DNA from: Geminicoccus harenae
GTDB taxonomy: Bacteria > Pseudomonadota > Alphaproteobacteria > Geminicoccales > Geminicoccaceae
Assembly: GCF_019800005.1 (NCBI RefSeq)
Contig: NZ_JABGCL010000032.1
Location: forward strand, 1-48,462
Length of the DNA stretch: 48,462 nucleotides
Direction: 5' to 3'
Below are positions 1 through 8,694 of this stretch, one piece after another (the stretch's first letter is position 1; each line of letters begins with the position of its first letter). The translations under genes were made by a program, and so were the position numbers. The notes below the pieces were generated by a model. That model was given only the letters and a program-made list of their open reading frames with translations. It ran no database searches and was not told where the DNA came from.

Positions 1-80
1 CGGCTCTCTCGGGTCCACATCCCGAGCTTCCACCACAGCCGTTCTGGCTCAGCAACCCATTCTCAAACAGGTTCTTAGTT

Positions 81-269
81 ATGACTCTTGACCAATCTCA
101 ACCGCCGGACTTAAGATTGTCTGGCACCAATTATTTTTCTGAGTTTTCGTACAATGAAATAGCCAAGGTAGAACTTAAACTTCACGCACTTCCAGTCAAC
201 ACCTATTTTCCTGGTGACTACAGATCCATTGATGAGCTTCAACGTGATATTGCAGCGAATAGCTCTTAA
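81..269 (+). CDS. small hypothetical protein, AT-richer edge region
   Basis: A 62-residue ORF from an ATG to a TAA, with clearly lower GC (roughly 43% by eye) than the rest of the window and codons ending often in A or T. The reading frame is open upstream to base 3 without a stop, so this could be the 3' end of a longer gene cut by the window edge rather than a complete small protein. I recognise no domain. The C-terminal half contains a charged stretch ending YRSIDELQRDIAANSS. No Shine-Dalgarno sequence is evident before the ATG. It may be a remnant of a transferred or mobile element. Low confidence that it is expressed. Confidence 0.3.
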   Translation: MTLDQSQPPDLRLSGTNYFSEFSYNEIAKVELKLHALPVNTYFPGDYRSIDELQRDIAANSS

Positions 270-315
270 ATAACCACGCTTAACCAGACAGAAGCGATGC
301 CCACTGCCGTCGGCG

Positions 316-3276
316 TCAGCCCACCGCCCCCAGATGATGGACTACTGCGCTGCCGATCCGGCGGATCTGGCCGTAGAGGCGCAGGATCGGGTCGAACAGC
401 AGCGCATGCTCCTGGCCGTAGCTCTGGTTCTCCTCGCTGCGGTAGGTCGCGTCCACGCCGAAATCGTGGTGCTGGATGCGGGGCTCGGTCATCGGGAAGA
501 TGTCACGCAGGATCTCGATCACCGGCTCCACGTCGAGCTGGGTCAGCCGCGCGATCAGGCCGGAGCGGCTGAAATTGTGCCGGTCCGAGAAGTCCGGCAC
601 ATGCACCGCCAGCACGTCCAGGCGCTGCATCAGGGCAAGGCGCAGGGCGTGGAGGAGGTGGATGTTGTCCCGGGCCTCCAGGTCGACCACGATCGGCACG
701 GCACCGGCATCGCGGGTGCGGCGGCGATGCTCCTTCAGCGCGCGGGCCAGATCCATATAGTCGCGCAGGAAGACGCGGTGGATGCGGACCAGCCGCTCGT
801 GCAGCCGCATCTGCTCGAACACGCCGGCCAGCTCGCGCAGTTCCTCGATCCGCGCATCCTCGTCATGGCTCTGCGCCCGCGCCAGCCAGGTCGAAGGATC
901 GTAGAGGTCGATATAGGCCTTCACCACCTCCAGGTCGGTCCACTTGAAGGCGTGCTCGACCATGCCGAGCATCCGCCGGAAGCGCGGGCTCTCCGCATAA
1001 AGGCGGTGGAAGGTCTCCGGGTCCTTGGCGATCGCCCTGCCCACCCCGCCGATCGTGTTCGCCAGCATGCCGAGCTGCTGGAGGATCGAGTTGTGCGGGA
1101 TCGCGCGCAGCTGCGAGGGGTGGTCCAGGCTCACCCGGCCCGAAGCACCATCATACTGGCGCTTGGCCGGCCGCGAGCCGGTCTGCCAGAGCATGTTGGT
1201 GCCCCAGGCGCCCAGGAGTGCTGCATAGTCGCGGTTCTGGATGACCTCGGCGTTGAACTGCTCGATCGAGGCGAAGAACTCGCCGACATAGACGCGCTCG
1301 GCGTAGAACGGGTCCGGTGCGGTGTCGACCGGCTCCAGGCAGTGCTCCAGCACGCGGGTGACCACGGCGAACGCGGTCTCCTCGGTCAGGAAGTACTGGT
1401 AGCCGTCGCTGCCCTGGTAGCTGCTCTCCTCGCGCAGCGTGATTCCCGCATCGCGGAACCGGCGCCGGCTCTCCGCCGTGTCGTAATAGGCGAGCCGGTC
1501 GCGGAAGCCGCCCGGATGGGCGCCCCGGCCGATGCTCTCGCCATGGGTGTCGAAGATCACCAGCTCGACCTCGGTCAGGCCGTGCTGCACCAGCAAGGGT
1601 GCGAGCTCCAGACGGATCTGCTCGATCAGGTAGCAGGCTGCGGTCTGGCCCAGGAAGCGGCCGGCGTCGGAGAAGCCGGTCTGCACGCACAGCCGGCCGC
1701 GCCGCTTGATGTAGTCGCGATAGACCGGCACCTCGAGCGCGCCCGCGATGATCTCCACGCCGCGCGTGAGGGCGATGCGGGTCTCGAACAGGGGCGAGAT
1801 GTCGATCTGCTCATCGACGCCGAACAGTTTGGCGAAGTAGAGGGCCGCCAGCAGGGTGAACGAGGTCTCGCACTCGGCGATCAGGAAACGGATCGGCTCG
1901 TCCCGGTCGGCCAGGCGGAGCATATGCTCCACCAGCATGAAGATCCGCTTGGCGGTGGCCTTCTCGCCGCTGATCGTGCCGAGATGGATCGAGACCGGCT
2001 GGACCTCGTCGATCAGCCGGGCGACCGCCTCGACATAGGACTGCCGATAGGACGGGTCGTCTGCGGCATGCTCCATGCCGATCGTCTTGCGGATCGCGTT
2101 GTGCAGCTGGATCGCGTTGACGCGCATATGGGTGCGGGCCAGACCCAGCCCGTGCGCCGCCATGTCGGCATGGAGCAGCCAGAGCCGGCGCGCGGCATCC
2201 CCGTCCTCGACCTTGTCCAGCACGCGCTGCACCAGGGCCGCCAGCTCCCTGCCGCCGGTGATCCTTCCGGCGCCCTTGCCCAGCGAGCGGCGGCTGACCC
2301 GCGCCAGCCGCTCCCACCATTCCCCGTCGTCGAGCCTGGCCGCCTGCAGGAGGTCGATCAGCGAGCGAGACGCCTCGGCGGTGAGCACGATGCGCGCCTC
2401 GACCAGTTCCAGGGCGGCCGCCAGCGTCTCGTCGCCATCCAGCGCCCGCCCGAGCACGCGGATCTCCTCGTGCCAGGCGGAGAGCTGCCGCTCCTGGATC
2501 ATCAGCCGGTGGGCCAACGTCGCGGTCCAGGGGATGTCCGATCGCCCATCCATGTCGTAGCCGACCCAGCTCGCGACCGAGGCGAGCCTGGGCACGATGC
2601 TGCGCCAACCGTCGGGATAAAGCTCCTCGGCGACCCGCTGGACGATGGCGTAGACCCGCATGAGCGCGGCACGCACCTTGCCGATCGCGAGCACCGACTG
2701 GCGGAACTCCTCGGCCAGGTCGAGCTGCGCCTCGGGCCCGTGCGGCAGCCGCTCGACCTCGCGGAGAACCGGTGCCCGCGCCGCCTCGTCGCCGGCCAGG
2801 GCCAGGTCGACCAGGGCCTGCTGGAGCTTGTTGGACAGGCTGAAGGTCGGGTGCGCGGTGAACACGAAGCCGTAAAGCACCCGGCCGACCCGTTGGCTGA
2901 ACTCCTCGGCCGTGACGCGCTGGCCGTCCGCCTCGGCCAGCCCGCGGACCAGCCGCTCGATGCTCGCGGCGTTCGCGGCCGTATCCACCTCGCCCAGATA
3001 GGCGGAGAGCTGCTCGGCCCGGCCGATGAATGCCGCGGTCGAGAGCCGCCCGATCATGGCATCGGAGATCGACATGTCGATCTCGCCCCGGTCCATGGCG
3101 CGCTTGAGGTCGAGCGCCATCAGCCGGATCGGGCTGGTGAACGGATCCATGTCGACCCGGGTGCGGTGCTCGGCCAGGCGCTCGCGCGCCTTGGCCAGGA
3201 CCGCGGCGGCCCGGTCACCTGCCGGTGCCGCCTGGGCCGAGCTGGCGCTGCCCTGGTCCGCCTCGATGTCCAACAT
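316..3276 (-). CDS. ppc: phosphoenolpyruvate carboxylase
   Basis: Carboxylates phosphoenolpyruvate with bicarbonate to oxaloacetate, refilling the TCA cycle in the cytoplasm. About 986 residues, near the family norm of 900-1000. The N-terminal active-site histidine motif FTAHPTFSLS is present. The second catalytic region reads FDTHGESIGRGAHPGG, where classical enzymes have a FHGRGGTVGRGGGP-type loop, and GFSDAGRF replaces the usual GYSDSGKD. This is the divergent form common in alphaproteobacteria. The C-terminus lacks the classical QNTG ending. I chose the ATG at 3276 because AGGGGA lies about 10 bases upstream; a GTG at 3381 in the same frame has no ribosome site. It is divergent from the SYLF gene at 3441. 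The family call is firm; substrate regulation cannot be read from sequence. Confidence 0.9.
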   Translation of the reverse strand: MLDIEADQGSASSAQAAPAGDRAAAVLAKARERLAEHRTRVDMDPFTSPIRLMALDLKRAMDRGEIDMSISDAMIGRLSTAAFIGRAEQLSAYLGEVDTAANAASIERLVRGLAEADGQRVTAEEFSQRVGRVLYGFVFTAHPTFSLSNKLQQALVDLALAGDEAARAPVLREVERLPHGPEAQLDLAEEFRQSVLAIGKVRAALMRVYAIVQRVAEELYPDGWRSIVPRLASVASWVGYDMDGRSDIPWTATLAHRLMIQERQLSAWHEEIRVLGRALDGDETLAAALELVEARIVLTAEASRSLIDLLQAARLDDGEWWERLARVSRRSLGKGAGRITGGRELAALVQRVLDKVEDGDAARRLWLLHADMAAHGLGLARTHMRVNAIQLHNAIRKTIGMEHAADDPSYRQSYVEAVARLIDEVQPVSIHLGTISGEKATAKRIFMLVEHMLRLADRDEPIRFLIAECETSFTLLAALYFAKLFGVDEQIDISPLFETRIALTRGVEIIAGALEVPVYRDYIKRRGRLCVQTGFSDAGRFLGQTAACYLIEQIRLELAPLLVQHGLTEVELVIFDTHGESIGRGAHPGGFRDRLAYYDTAESRRRFRDAGITLREESSYQGSDGYQYFLTEETAFAVVTRVLEHCLEPVDTAPDPFYAERVYVGEFFASIEQFNAEVIQNRDYAALLGAWGTNMLWQTGSRPAKRQYDGASGRVSLDHPSQLRAIPHNSILQQLGMLANTIGGVGRAIAKDPETFHRLYAESPRFRRMLGMVEHAFKWTDLEVVKAYIDLYDPSTWLARAQSHDEDARIEELRELAGVFEQMRLHERLVRIHRVFLRDYMDLARALKEHRRRTRDAGAVPIVVDLEARDNIHLLHALRLALMQRLDVLAVHVPDFSDRHNFSRSGLIARLTQLDVEPVIEILRDIFPMTEPRIQHHDFGVDATYRSEENQSYGQEHALLFDPILRLYGQIRRIGSAVVHHLGAVG

Positions 3277-3440
3277 GCCCGCCTGTTCCCCTGCCGAATG
3301 CGCGGCCAGTGTGGCGAGGTTCTTGTGCGATGCAACACGTTCGATGCGGGGCGCCGGCGCATGGTGGCGCCACCTTGCCACCGCACTTGCGATGCCGTAC
3401 GCAACCGTCGAGGGATACGGGTTTTTCCTTGGAGCAGCGC

Positions 3441-4124
3441 ATGCGTCGCAGAGGGTTATTGGCAGCCGCGTCGGCCTTACCCCTGCTCTGTGCCGGGCGC
3501 CCGTCCCTGGCTGCTGCCAACGATGCCGAGATCCTGGTGGAGCGGACGCGCGTCGCCCTGCTCGAGTTCCAGAACGACCCCGAGATCCTGCCCTCGGTCA
3601 GCCTCTATGTGCAGAATGCCTATGGCGTGCTGATCGTGCCCAACCAGGTGAAGCTCGGCTTCATCCTGGGCGGCTCGGCCGGCCGCGGCCTGCTCCTGGC
3701 CCGTGATACCGCCACGGGCGTGTGGTCGGACCCCGCGGTCTACGGCATCTATGGTGCCAGCGTCGGGCTGCAGCTCGGCGGCCAGGCTTCCGACACGATC
3801 TACACGATCATGAACAAGCCGGCACTCGACCGGCTGGTCGCATCCACCTCCTTCAAGATGGGGGCCGATGCCAGCGGCGCGCTGGGGCCGATCGGTGCCG
3901 GGATCGGCGCCGGCACCACGCCCAATTTCGGCGAGGACATCTACCTGTTCGCGCTGAATGCCGGCCTGTTCGGCGGCTTTTCGGTGGACGGCACGGTCAC
4001 CGTGCCGATGCCGTCCTGGAACAAGACGCTCTATGGCCGCGATGTCGCGGTGAGCGAGATCCTGCAGGGCAGCGTGATGAACCCGGCAACCGAGCCGCTC
4101 AAGCAGGTGCTCAGCCAGTTCTGA
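3441..4124 (+). CDS. secreted SYLF/Ysc84-domain (DUF500) protein
   Basis: A 227-residue exported protein. The N-terminus MRRRGLLAAASALPLLCAG is a signal peptide with an arginine-rich start. The rest is a SYLF (Ysc84 actin-binding/DUF500) lipid-binding domain: YGVLIVPNQVKLGFILGGSA, followed by the glycine-rich strands and the VDGTVTVP region near the end. In bacteria these are periplasmic or membrane-associated proteins of poorly known role, some linked to lipid or BON-domain proteins. The start at 3441 is supported by TTGGAG about 7 bases upstream. It is divergent from ppc, sharing a spacer of about 165 bp, and ends 18 bp before the convergent TM2 gene. Domain assignment is fairly secure, cellular function is not. 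Confidence 0.8.
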   Translation: MRRRGLLAAASALPLLCAGRPSLAAANDAEILVERTRVALLEFQNDPEILPSVSLYVQNAYGVLIVPNQVKLGFILGGSAGRGLLLARDTATGVWSDPAVYGIYGASVGLQLGGQASDTIYTIMNKPALDRLVASTSFKMGADASGALGPIGAGIGAGTTPNFGEDIYLFALNAGLFGGFSVDGTVTVPMPSWNKTLYGRDVAVSEILQGSVMNPATEPLKQVLSQF

Positions 4125-4142
4125 GCCTGGCTCCGACCCTCC

Positions 4143-4421
4143 TCAGCGGGCGTACATCCCCAGGCTGCGGCGAAGTTGCTCCTGCTTGTCCCGGACCATG
4201 CCCGGGATCAGGAACAGGTCGACGACCAGCCAGACCAAGCCGACCAGCACGAACATGCTCAGGATCTGCAGGATTGCCGTGCCCGGCCGGCCCAGGTAGA
4301 AGCGGTGCGCGGCAAAGATGCCGAGGAAGAACCAGAGCAGATAGGCCACCGCGACGCTGGGGCCATCATTGGCTACCCGCATCTCGATCAGAACCCGCTC
4401 GTCGACCGCTCGATTGATCAT
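4143..4421 (-). CDS. TM2-domain membrane protein
   Basis: A 92-residue inner-membrane protein with the TM2 signature: a first hydrophobic helix VAVAYLLWFFLGIFAAHRFY, the conserved HRFYLGR turn with GTAILQIL, then a second helix FVLVGLVWLVVDLFLIPGMV. The short cytosolic ends are charged. Bacterial TM2 proteins are mostly uncharacterised. Start at the ATG 4421 with a weak GAGA upstream; an internal ATG at 4382 would still keep both helices. It is convergent with the SYLF gene, and a 15-bp palindrome sits about 22 bases upstream of its start. Confidence 0.75.
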   Translation of the reverse strand: MINRAVDERVLIEMRVANDGPSVAVAYLLWFFLGIFAAHRFYLGRPGTAILQILSMFVLVGLVWLVVDLFLIPGMVRDKQEQLRRSLGMYAR

Positions 4422-4634
4422 GCGCCGTTCTCGAAATGTTCAGACGCGTCACGCGTCCTGGTCTTCGATCAATAAGTAGAACGGTCGCGCGAGAGAAAGC
4501 GCCGAGTCCTGTGGACTGGCTACTCTCTACGTTTCCAGATACCAGGCTACGGTCCGACCATTGCATCCGGGGTCGCGGGTGGCTCTCGCCCATGCGCAAG
4601 GGCCTGCAGGAGGGGATGGCGTTGCCGGCGGCCG

Positions 4635-5354
4635 TCAGGCCGCCTCGGCATCCACCGCGTCGGCAAGCTCCTTCAGCGTCGAGAAATGCCAGTCCGGCCG
4701 GGTGGCCTTCTCGACGGCCGGCGTGCCGCCGGAACCGTTCTGGCCCATGCGCCGCTCGATCCAGCAGGTGCGCAGCCCCAGGAGATGGGCGACGCCGATG
4801 TCGTGGTACTGGCTCTGGGCCGTGTGCAGGATGTCGCCCTGGCCGAAGCCGGCAGCCTTCTGCCGCTCCAGCATGTAGTGGAACACGCGCGGATCCGGCT
4901 TGCTGGCGCCGACATCCTCCGCAGTGATCTGCTCGTCGAACGGCTCGCCCAGCGTCTTCGCGAAACAGGACATCGCCCAGCGGTCCGAGTTGGTCAGGGC
5001 CACCAGGCGGAAGCGGCGGCGCAGGCGCTGCAGCGCCGCCACCGAATCCGGAAAAGCCGGCCAGTCCGGGATCGAATCGTGCAGCCCGGCCCCTTCCCCC
5101 TCGCCCGCGGGCAGGCCCAGCACGCCGGCGGCGACCTGGTAGATCCGGTCCAGGAGCGGCGGGAACGGCGCGTCGGGCTGCTCACCCTGCGCCACGACCT
5201 CGCCCCGGCCATAGGCCTCCAGGAGCGCGTCGTCGCCCACCTCCAGCGCGGCCTGCTGGGCGAGCGGGCGCAGGTAGTTCAGGACCCCCGCCTCGAAATC
5301 GATCAGCGTCCCGACCACGTCGAAGGTGATGACCTTGAAATCCGTCAGACGCAT
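4635..5354 (-). CDS. HAD-superfamily hydrolase, haloacid dehalogenase type II-like
   Basis: A 239-residue cytoplasmic HAD hydrolase. Motif I FDVVGTLID supplies the nucleophilic aspartate at the N-terminus, motif II is ALTNSD, motif III lysine is in ASKPDP, and the motif IV region reads SQYHDIGVAHLLGLRTCWI, resembling L-2-haloacid dehalogenases rather than phosphatases with a DD pair. The substrate could be a 2-haloacid or a phosphorylated metabolite; the sequence does not decide. I start at ATG 5354, which has GGAG 6 bases upstream; a GTG at 5366 overlaps that ribosome site. The unknown gene at 5399-5911 lies just upstream on the same strand, 44 bp away, so the two may be cotranscribed. Confidence 0.75.
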   Translation of the reverse strand: MRLTDFKVITFDVVGTLIDFEAGVLNYLRPLAQQAALEVGDDALLEAYGRGEVVAQGEQPDAPFPPLLDRIYQVAAGVLGLPAGEGEGAGLHDSIPDWPAFPDSVAALQRLRRRFRLVALTNSDRWAMSCFAKTLGEPFDEQITAEDVGASKPDPRVFHYMLERQKAAGFGQGDILHTAQSQYHDIGVAHLLGLRTCWIERRMGQNGSGGTPAVEKATRPDWHFSTLKELADAVDAEAA

Positions 5355-5398
5355 CGGGCACTCCACTCAGGGCCACGCCATCCGGCTGTCGGGCCGGC

Positions 5399-5911
5399 TC
5401 AGCGCTTCCATGCGAGGTTGAACAGGGTGCGCTTCTTGGGCGTTCCCTTGCCGGGGTCATCCGCGGTGAGCAGGTCGGCCAGCCGGCTGCGGGCCGCATC
5501 GGATTCGCCGAACACCCGGTCCCACATCTCCAGGACCATCTGCACGGTGTCGTCCTCGCCCCAGGCCGAGCGGCTGGTCCGCATCCGGTGGGTCACCACC
5601 GCGGCGGCGAGATTGTCGCGGAACTGCCGGCCGATCGAGGCCGGGGCACCTACCCGGTCGAGCAGCTGGGCCAGGCGGCGCAGCACCCGCCCGGTGCCAT
5701 AGGCGCCCGCGGCATCGGTCAGTCCGGGCAGCCGCCTGGTCTCCGCCACTACCGACTCGTTCGGGCCGCCGGCAAAGCCCACATGGTCCTCAGCGAGCCC
5801 AAAGGCAGCCAGCCCCACCGGTGCCCCGCGCACCCCAGCGCGGAACGCCTCCTGGACCGCGTCGTCCCCCGCCATGCCCGGTCGTTCCGCAACCTTCATC
5901 ATGAACGTCAC
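5399..5911 (-). CDS. hypothetical protein
   Basis: A 170-residue protein I do not recognise. It is soluble by composition, with no signal peptide or membrane segment, alanine/glycine-rich at the N-terminus and basic at the C-terminus (GKGTPKKRTLFNLAWKR). The middle contains a helical stretch VLRRLAQLLDRVGAPASIG. Two starts are possible, ATG 5911 or the in-frame ATGs 9-12 bases later. Codon use is as GC-rich as its neighbours. It sits 24 bp downstream of the nucleotide cyclase gene and upstream of the HAD gene on the same strand, suggesting a small operon. Function unknown. Confidence 0.6.
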   Translation of the reverse strand: MTFMMKVAERPGMAGDDAVQEAFRAGVRGAPVGLAAFGLAEDHVGFAGGPNESVVAETRRLPGLTDAAGAYGTGRVLRRLAQLLDRVGAPASIGRQFRDNLAAAVVTHRMRTSRSAWGEDDTVQMVLEMWDRVFGESDAARSRLADLLTADDPGKGTPKKRTLFNLAWKR

Positions 5912-5935
5912 GGGATAGTAGCAGGCCGGCCGTCG

Positions 5936-7177
5936 TCAACCCTCCGTGAGCGGGCCAGCGGCAACGAGCCGGGGATCCAGCGTGAACAGCTCGCGGGGAC
6001 GGCCGACCCCGCGCAGGGCGAACCGCCCGAGCGACACCAGGTCGGCCCGCTCCCCGTCCGGCATGGCGGCCACGAACTCGGAGGAAAGCAGCATGTCCCG
6101 GTCCACCGAGCGGCACATGGAGGCGATCCGCGCGACCTCGTTCACGGCGGGCCCGACCACGGTGAAGTCGAGCCGGCTCTCGCTGCCGATATTGCCGAAG
6201 AAGACCTCGCCGACATGCAGCCCCAGATAGACGGAGGTGACGGGACGCCCCGCCGCACGGCGTGCCGCATCGATTGCGCGGCCGCGCTCGCGCAGCATGC
6301 GTTCGGCCTGCAGTGCCGCCCGGCAGGCCACCGCCGGGTCGTCCGCCTGGAAGACGGCCAGCGTGCCGTCGCCCATCAGCTTGAGCACGTCGCCACCGGC
6401 CTCGCAGATGGCGGAGATCACCAGCTCGGCATAGTCGTTCAGGAGGGGGATGACCTCGTCGGGCGGGGCGATGTCGGTGATCGTGGTGTAGCCGCGCAGG
6501 TCGGAGAACCATAGCACCGCATGGATCCGCTCGGCCACGCCGCGCCGGATCCGCCCCTGCAGCACGAGCTGTGCGGCACCGGCGCCGAGATAGACCTCCG
6601 CCAGGGTGGCGACGATGCGGGCCAGGGCCGCCGACTTGATCGCCAGCGCCAAGGGCGGGGTCAGGCGCCGCAATGCGGCGAGATCGGCATCGCTGAAGCC
6701 GCCCGGTGCGTCGGTCAGCCAGTGCGAGTAGACCGAATCCATCTCGCCGATCACCGCCTCGGCCGCGAAGCGATGGCGCAGGGCCAGGAAGTCGGTCGGG
6801 GCATGTTCCGCCAGGGTCTCGACCTCGGCGAAATCCAGCCCCTCGCCCGCCGAGAGCCGGCTGCGGATCTCGGCGACGTCGTCAGCGACCATGCGAAACG
6901 AGGCGCTGCGGTGCCAACGATCGGTGGCGTCGTCGCCGCGATCGGTGCGCCCGTACTCGACGACCTCCACCGCCTCCGCCCGGTCGCGCCGCCAGATGAA
7001 GGCGCGGCCTTCGTGGATCGGGTGGAGCGTGTCGATGATGACGATGACGCCGGCCAAGCGCAGCCCGGATGCGGCGCAGCGCTCGCACATTTGCTGGAGC
7101 AGGGCAGGCTCGGCCATGCCCTCCAGGCCAGCACCGGTCAGCCACTGGCAGTGCTGCTCGATGTCCGCGTCACGCAT
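5936..7177 (-). CDS. class III adenylate/guanylate cyclase
   Basis: A 413-residue signalling enzyme expected to make cAMP (or cGMP) from the nucleoside triphosphate. The cyclase homology domain covers about residues 215-400. Metal-binding aspartates are in VLWFSDLRGYT (D226) and KLMGDGTLAVF (D270). The downstream strand GLHVGEVFFGNIGSESRLDF and VVGPAVNEVARI complete the catalytic fold. Residues 1-200 form a soluble N-terminal region with no membrane helix and no domain I can name; it resembles the N-termini of other soluble alphaproteobacterial cyclases and may sense a ligand. Substrate choice (ATP or GTP) is not determined here. Starts at ATG 7177. Confidence 0.85.
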   Translation of the reverse strand: MRDADIEQHCQWLTGAGLEGMAEPALLQQMCERCAASGLRLAGVIVIIDTLHPIHEGRAFIWRRDRAEAVEVVEYGRTDRGDDATDRWHRSASFRMVADDVAEIRSRLSAGEGLDFAEVETLAEHAPTDFLALRHRFAAEAVIGEMDSVYSHWLTDAPGGFSDADLAALRRLTPPLALAIKSAALARIVATLAEVYLGAGAAQLVLQGRIRRGVAERIHAVLWFSDLRGYTTITDIAPPDEVIPLLNDYAELVISAICEAGGDVLKLMGDGTLAVFQADDPAVACRAALQAERMLRERGRAIDAARRAAGRPVTSVYLGLHVGEVFFGNIGSESRLDFTVVGPAVNEVARIASMCRSVDRDMLLSSEFVAAMPDGERADLVSLGRFALRGVGRPRELFTLDPRLVAAGPLTEG

Positions 7178-7255
7178 GCCGCCGCCCCCTGCCCACCGGT
7201 GTGCGGCAGGCAGGACATTCTGTCAAAGCCAGCGGGCCGGCGGCACCAGGCCGGT

Positions 7256-7990
7256 TCAGTGCGGGCTGGCGGTCGGGCGGACGATGATCTCGCTCACATC
7301 GACATCGGCCGGCTGCTCCACCGCGAACCGGATCGCCCGGGCAATCGCCTCGGGCTCCAGGGCGATAGCGCGAAACTCGGCCATGCCGGCACGGGCGGTC
7401 TCGTCGGTGATCGTGTCGGCCAGCTCGGAGCGGACCACGCCCGGCGAGATGGTGGTGACCCGGATGTCCCTGGATTCCTGGCGCAGCCCTTCGGAGATCG
7501 CCCGGACCGCGAACTTGGTGGCGCAATAGACCGCCGCGGTCGGATAGACCTGATGGCCGCCGATCGAGGAGACGTTGACGATCTGGCCGCTCTTCTGGCG
7601 CTGCATCGCCGGCAGCACGGCGGCGATGCCGTTCAGCACGCCCTTGATGTTGACGTCGACCATCCGGTTCCACTCGTCGACCTTGAGTGCCGCCATCGGC
7701 GAGAGCGGCATGATCCCGGCATTGTTGACCAGCACGTCGACCCGACCGAACCGCTCGATGGCGGCGGCGACGAAGGCCTGCACCTGCGCGGCATCGGTGA
7801 CGTCGACCGCCTTGGTCAGCACCTTGCCGCCGGCAGCAGCGATGGTGGAGGCCAGCTGCTCCAGCCGGTCGACGCGGCGAGCACCGGCCACCACGACGGC
7901 ACCGGCTCCGGCCAGCTCGCGCGCGGTGGCCTCGCCGATCCCGCTGCTGGCGCCGGTGATCAGGACGACCTTGTTCTCGATGGCGGACAT
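7256..7990 (-). CDS. SDR-family NAD(P)-dependent oxidoreductase
   Basis: A 244-residue classical short-chain dehydrogenase. The cofactor motif TGASSGIG is at the N-terminus, NNAG follows in the fourth strand, and the catalytic Ser and YCATK (Tyr and Lys) are present. The arginine in GARRVDRL after strand 2 favours NADP(H). It resembles the YdfG/serine-3-dehydrogenase-like subgroup, but the substrate is not identified. Start at ATG 7990, with AGGAG 7 bases upstream; the frame extends 8 codons further without a better site. It lies 20 bp downstream of the carboxymuconolactone-decarboxylase-like gene, so the two form an operon, divergent from an AraC-type regulator that probably controls it. Confidence 0.85.
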   Translation of the reverse strand: MSAIENKVVLITGASSGIGEATARELAGAGAVVVAGARRVDRLEQLASTIAAAGGKVLTKAVDVTDAAQVQAFVAAAIERFGRVDVLVNNAGIMPLSPMAALKVDEWNRMVDVNIKGVLNGIAAVLPAMQRQKSGQIVNVSSIGGHQVYPTAAVYCATKFAVRAISEGLRQESRDIRVTTISPGVVRSELADTITDETARAGMAEFRAIALEPEAIARAIRFAVEQPADVDVSEIIVRPTASPH

Positions 7991-8010
7991 GGCGGTCTCC
8001 TCAGGTCGGG

Positions 8011-8493
8011 TCATTCGGCGTCTTCCACGGGCAGGGCGATGCCGCGCTCGTCATAGAGTGCGCGCAGTGTCGCCGCGGCGTTCAGCGCGCGGGGGAAGCC
8101 GGCATACACGGTGGCCAGGTAGATGATCTCGTTGAGTTCGGCCGGTGCCGTGCCGAGGTTGAGGGCGTAGCCGGCATGGATCTTCAGCTGCGGCTGGAGG
8201 TCCTGGGCGGCCAGCATCGCCACGGTCGCGAGCTGGCGGGCCTGCGGGTCCAGCACGGTGCGGCCGACGATCTCGCCCAGCGCATAGTTCAGGGTCGCCT
8301 CGCCGAGCGGCGGGAAGTCGCGGCGCAGCCCGTCCAGGACCGGCTGGCCCGCCCCACCGCTGAGTGCGTCCACCACCGCTTGGCCGCGCTGCGCCCGCGC
8401 ATCCGCGGTGTCGTTAGCGCTGGCGGGGCTGGCCGTGGTGGCGAGGCCGGCGGCGGTGGCGGCCATGGCGAGCGTCCTTTTCATTCCCTGCAT
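8011..8493 (-). CDS. exported carboxymuconolactone decarboxylase-family protein
   Basis: A 160-residue protein with a signal peptide (MKRTLAMAATAAGLATTASPASAN) followed by a carboxymuconolactone decarboxylase/AhpD-like helical domain. The typical segment LKIHAGYALNLGTAPAELNE and the helix after it are present. There is no CxxC pair, so it is not an AhpD-type disulfide reductase. Export is unusual for a ring-cleavage decarboxylase, so an antioxidant or unknown periplasmic role is possible. ATG 8493 has GGAG 6 bases upstream; an in-frame ATG at 8484 is the alternative. The reading frame continues open far upstream to 9366 but that part is antisense to the AraC gene and not protein-like. Confidence 0.75.
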   Translation of the reverse strand: MQGMKRTLAMAATAAGLATTASPASANDTADARAQRGQAVVDALSGGAGQPVLDGLRRDFPPLGEATLNYALGEIVGRTVLDPQARQLATVAMLAAQDLQPQLKIHAGYALNLGTAPAELNEIIYLATVYAGFPRALNAAATLRALYDERGIALPVEDAE

Positions 8494-8694
8494 GATGGTC
8501 TCCGTTGAAGGGCGACGGCCGGCACGATTGGACGACCGTCGCCGGCAGGCCTGAACCTCGCGCAGCTCGGACCTGGGGCGGTAGACGAGAGCTGCGGGAT
8601 TCTTGCACGATCCTCCAGCAGGGCTGGACCGGTGCCGGCACTGGGCGCATGAGGCGGGCCGAGCGCGCGGCCTTGGAGCCAGGGAGGACCGGAC
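8494..8694. promoter_or_regulatory. divergent promoter region of CMD/SDR operon and AraC gene
   Basis: A 201-bp spacer between two divergent start codons, the place where the AraC-type regulator would be expected to bind. I see no clear -35/-10 pair or long inverted repeat in it. The regulatory role is inferred from gene arrangement alone. Confidence 0.4.

Noticed and set aside
334..3633. Very long plus-strand ORF opposite ppc
   Set aside because: It is the antisense frame of a clear PEP carboxylase gene. High GC leaves few stops; the protein is low-complexity, rich in H, R, D and Q, with no domain.
4443..4457. Palindrome GACGCG-TCA-CGCGTC upstream of the TM2 gene
   Set aside because: Could be an operator, but short GC palindromes are expected by chance in this genome and no second copy was seen.
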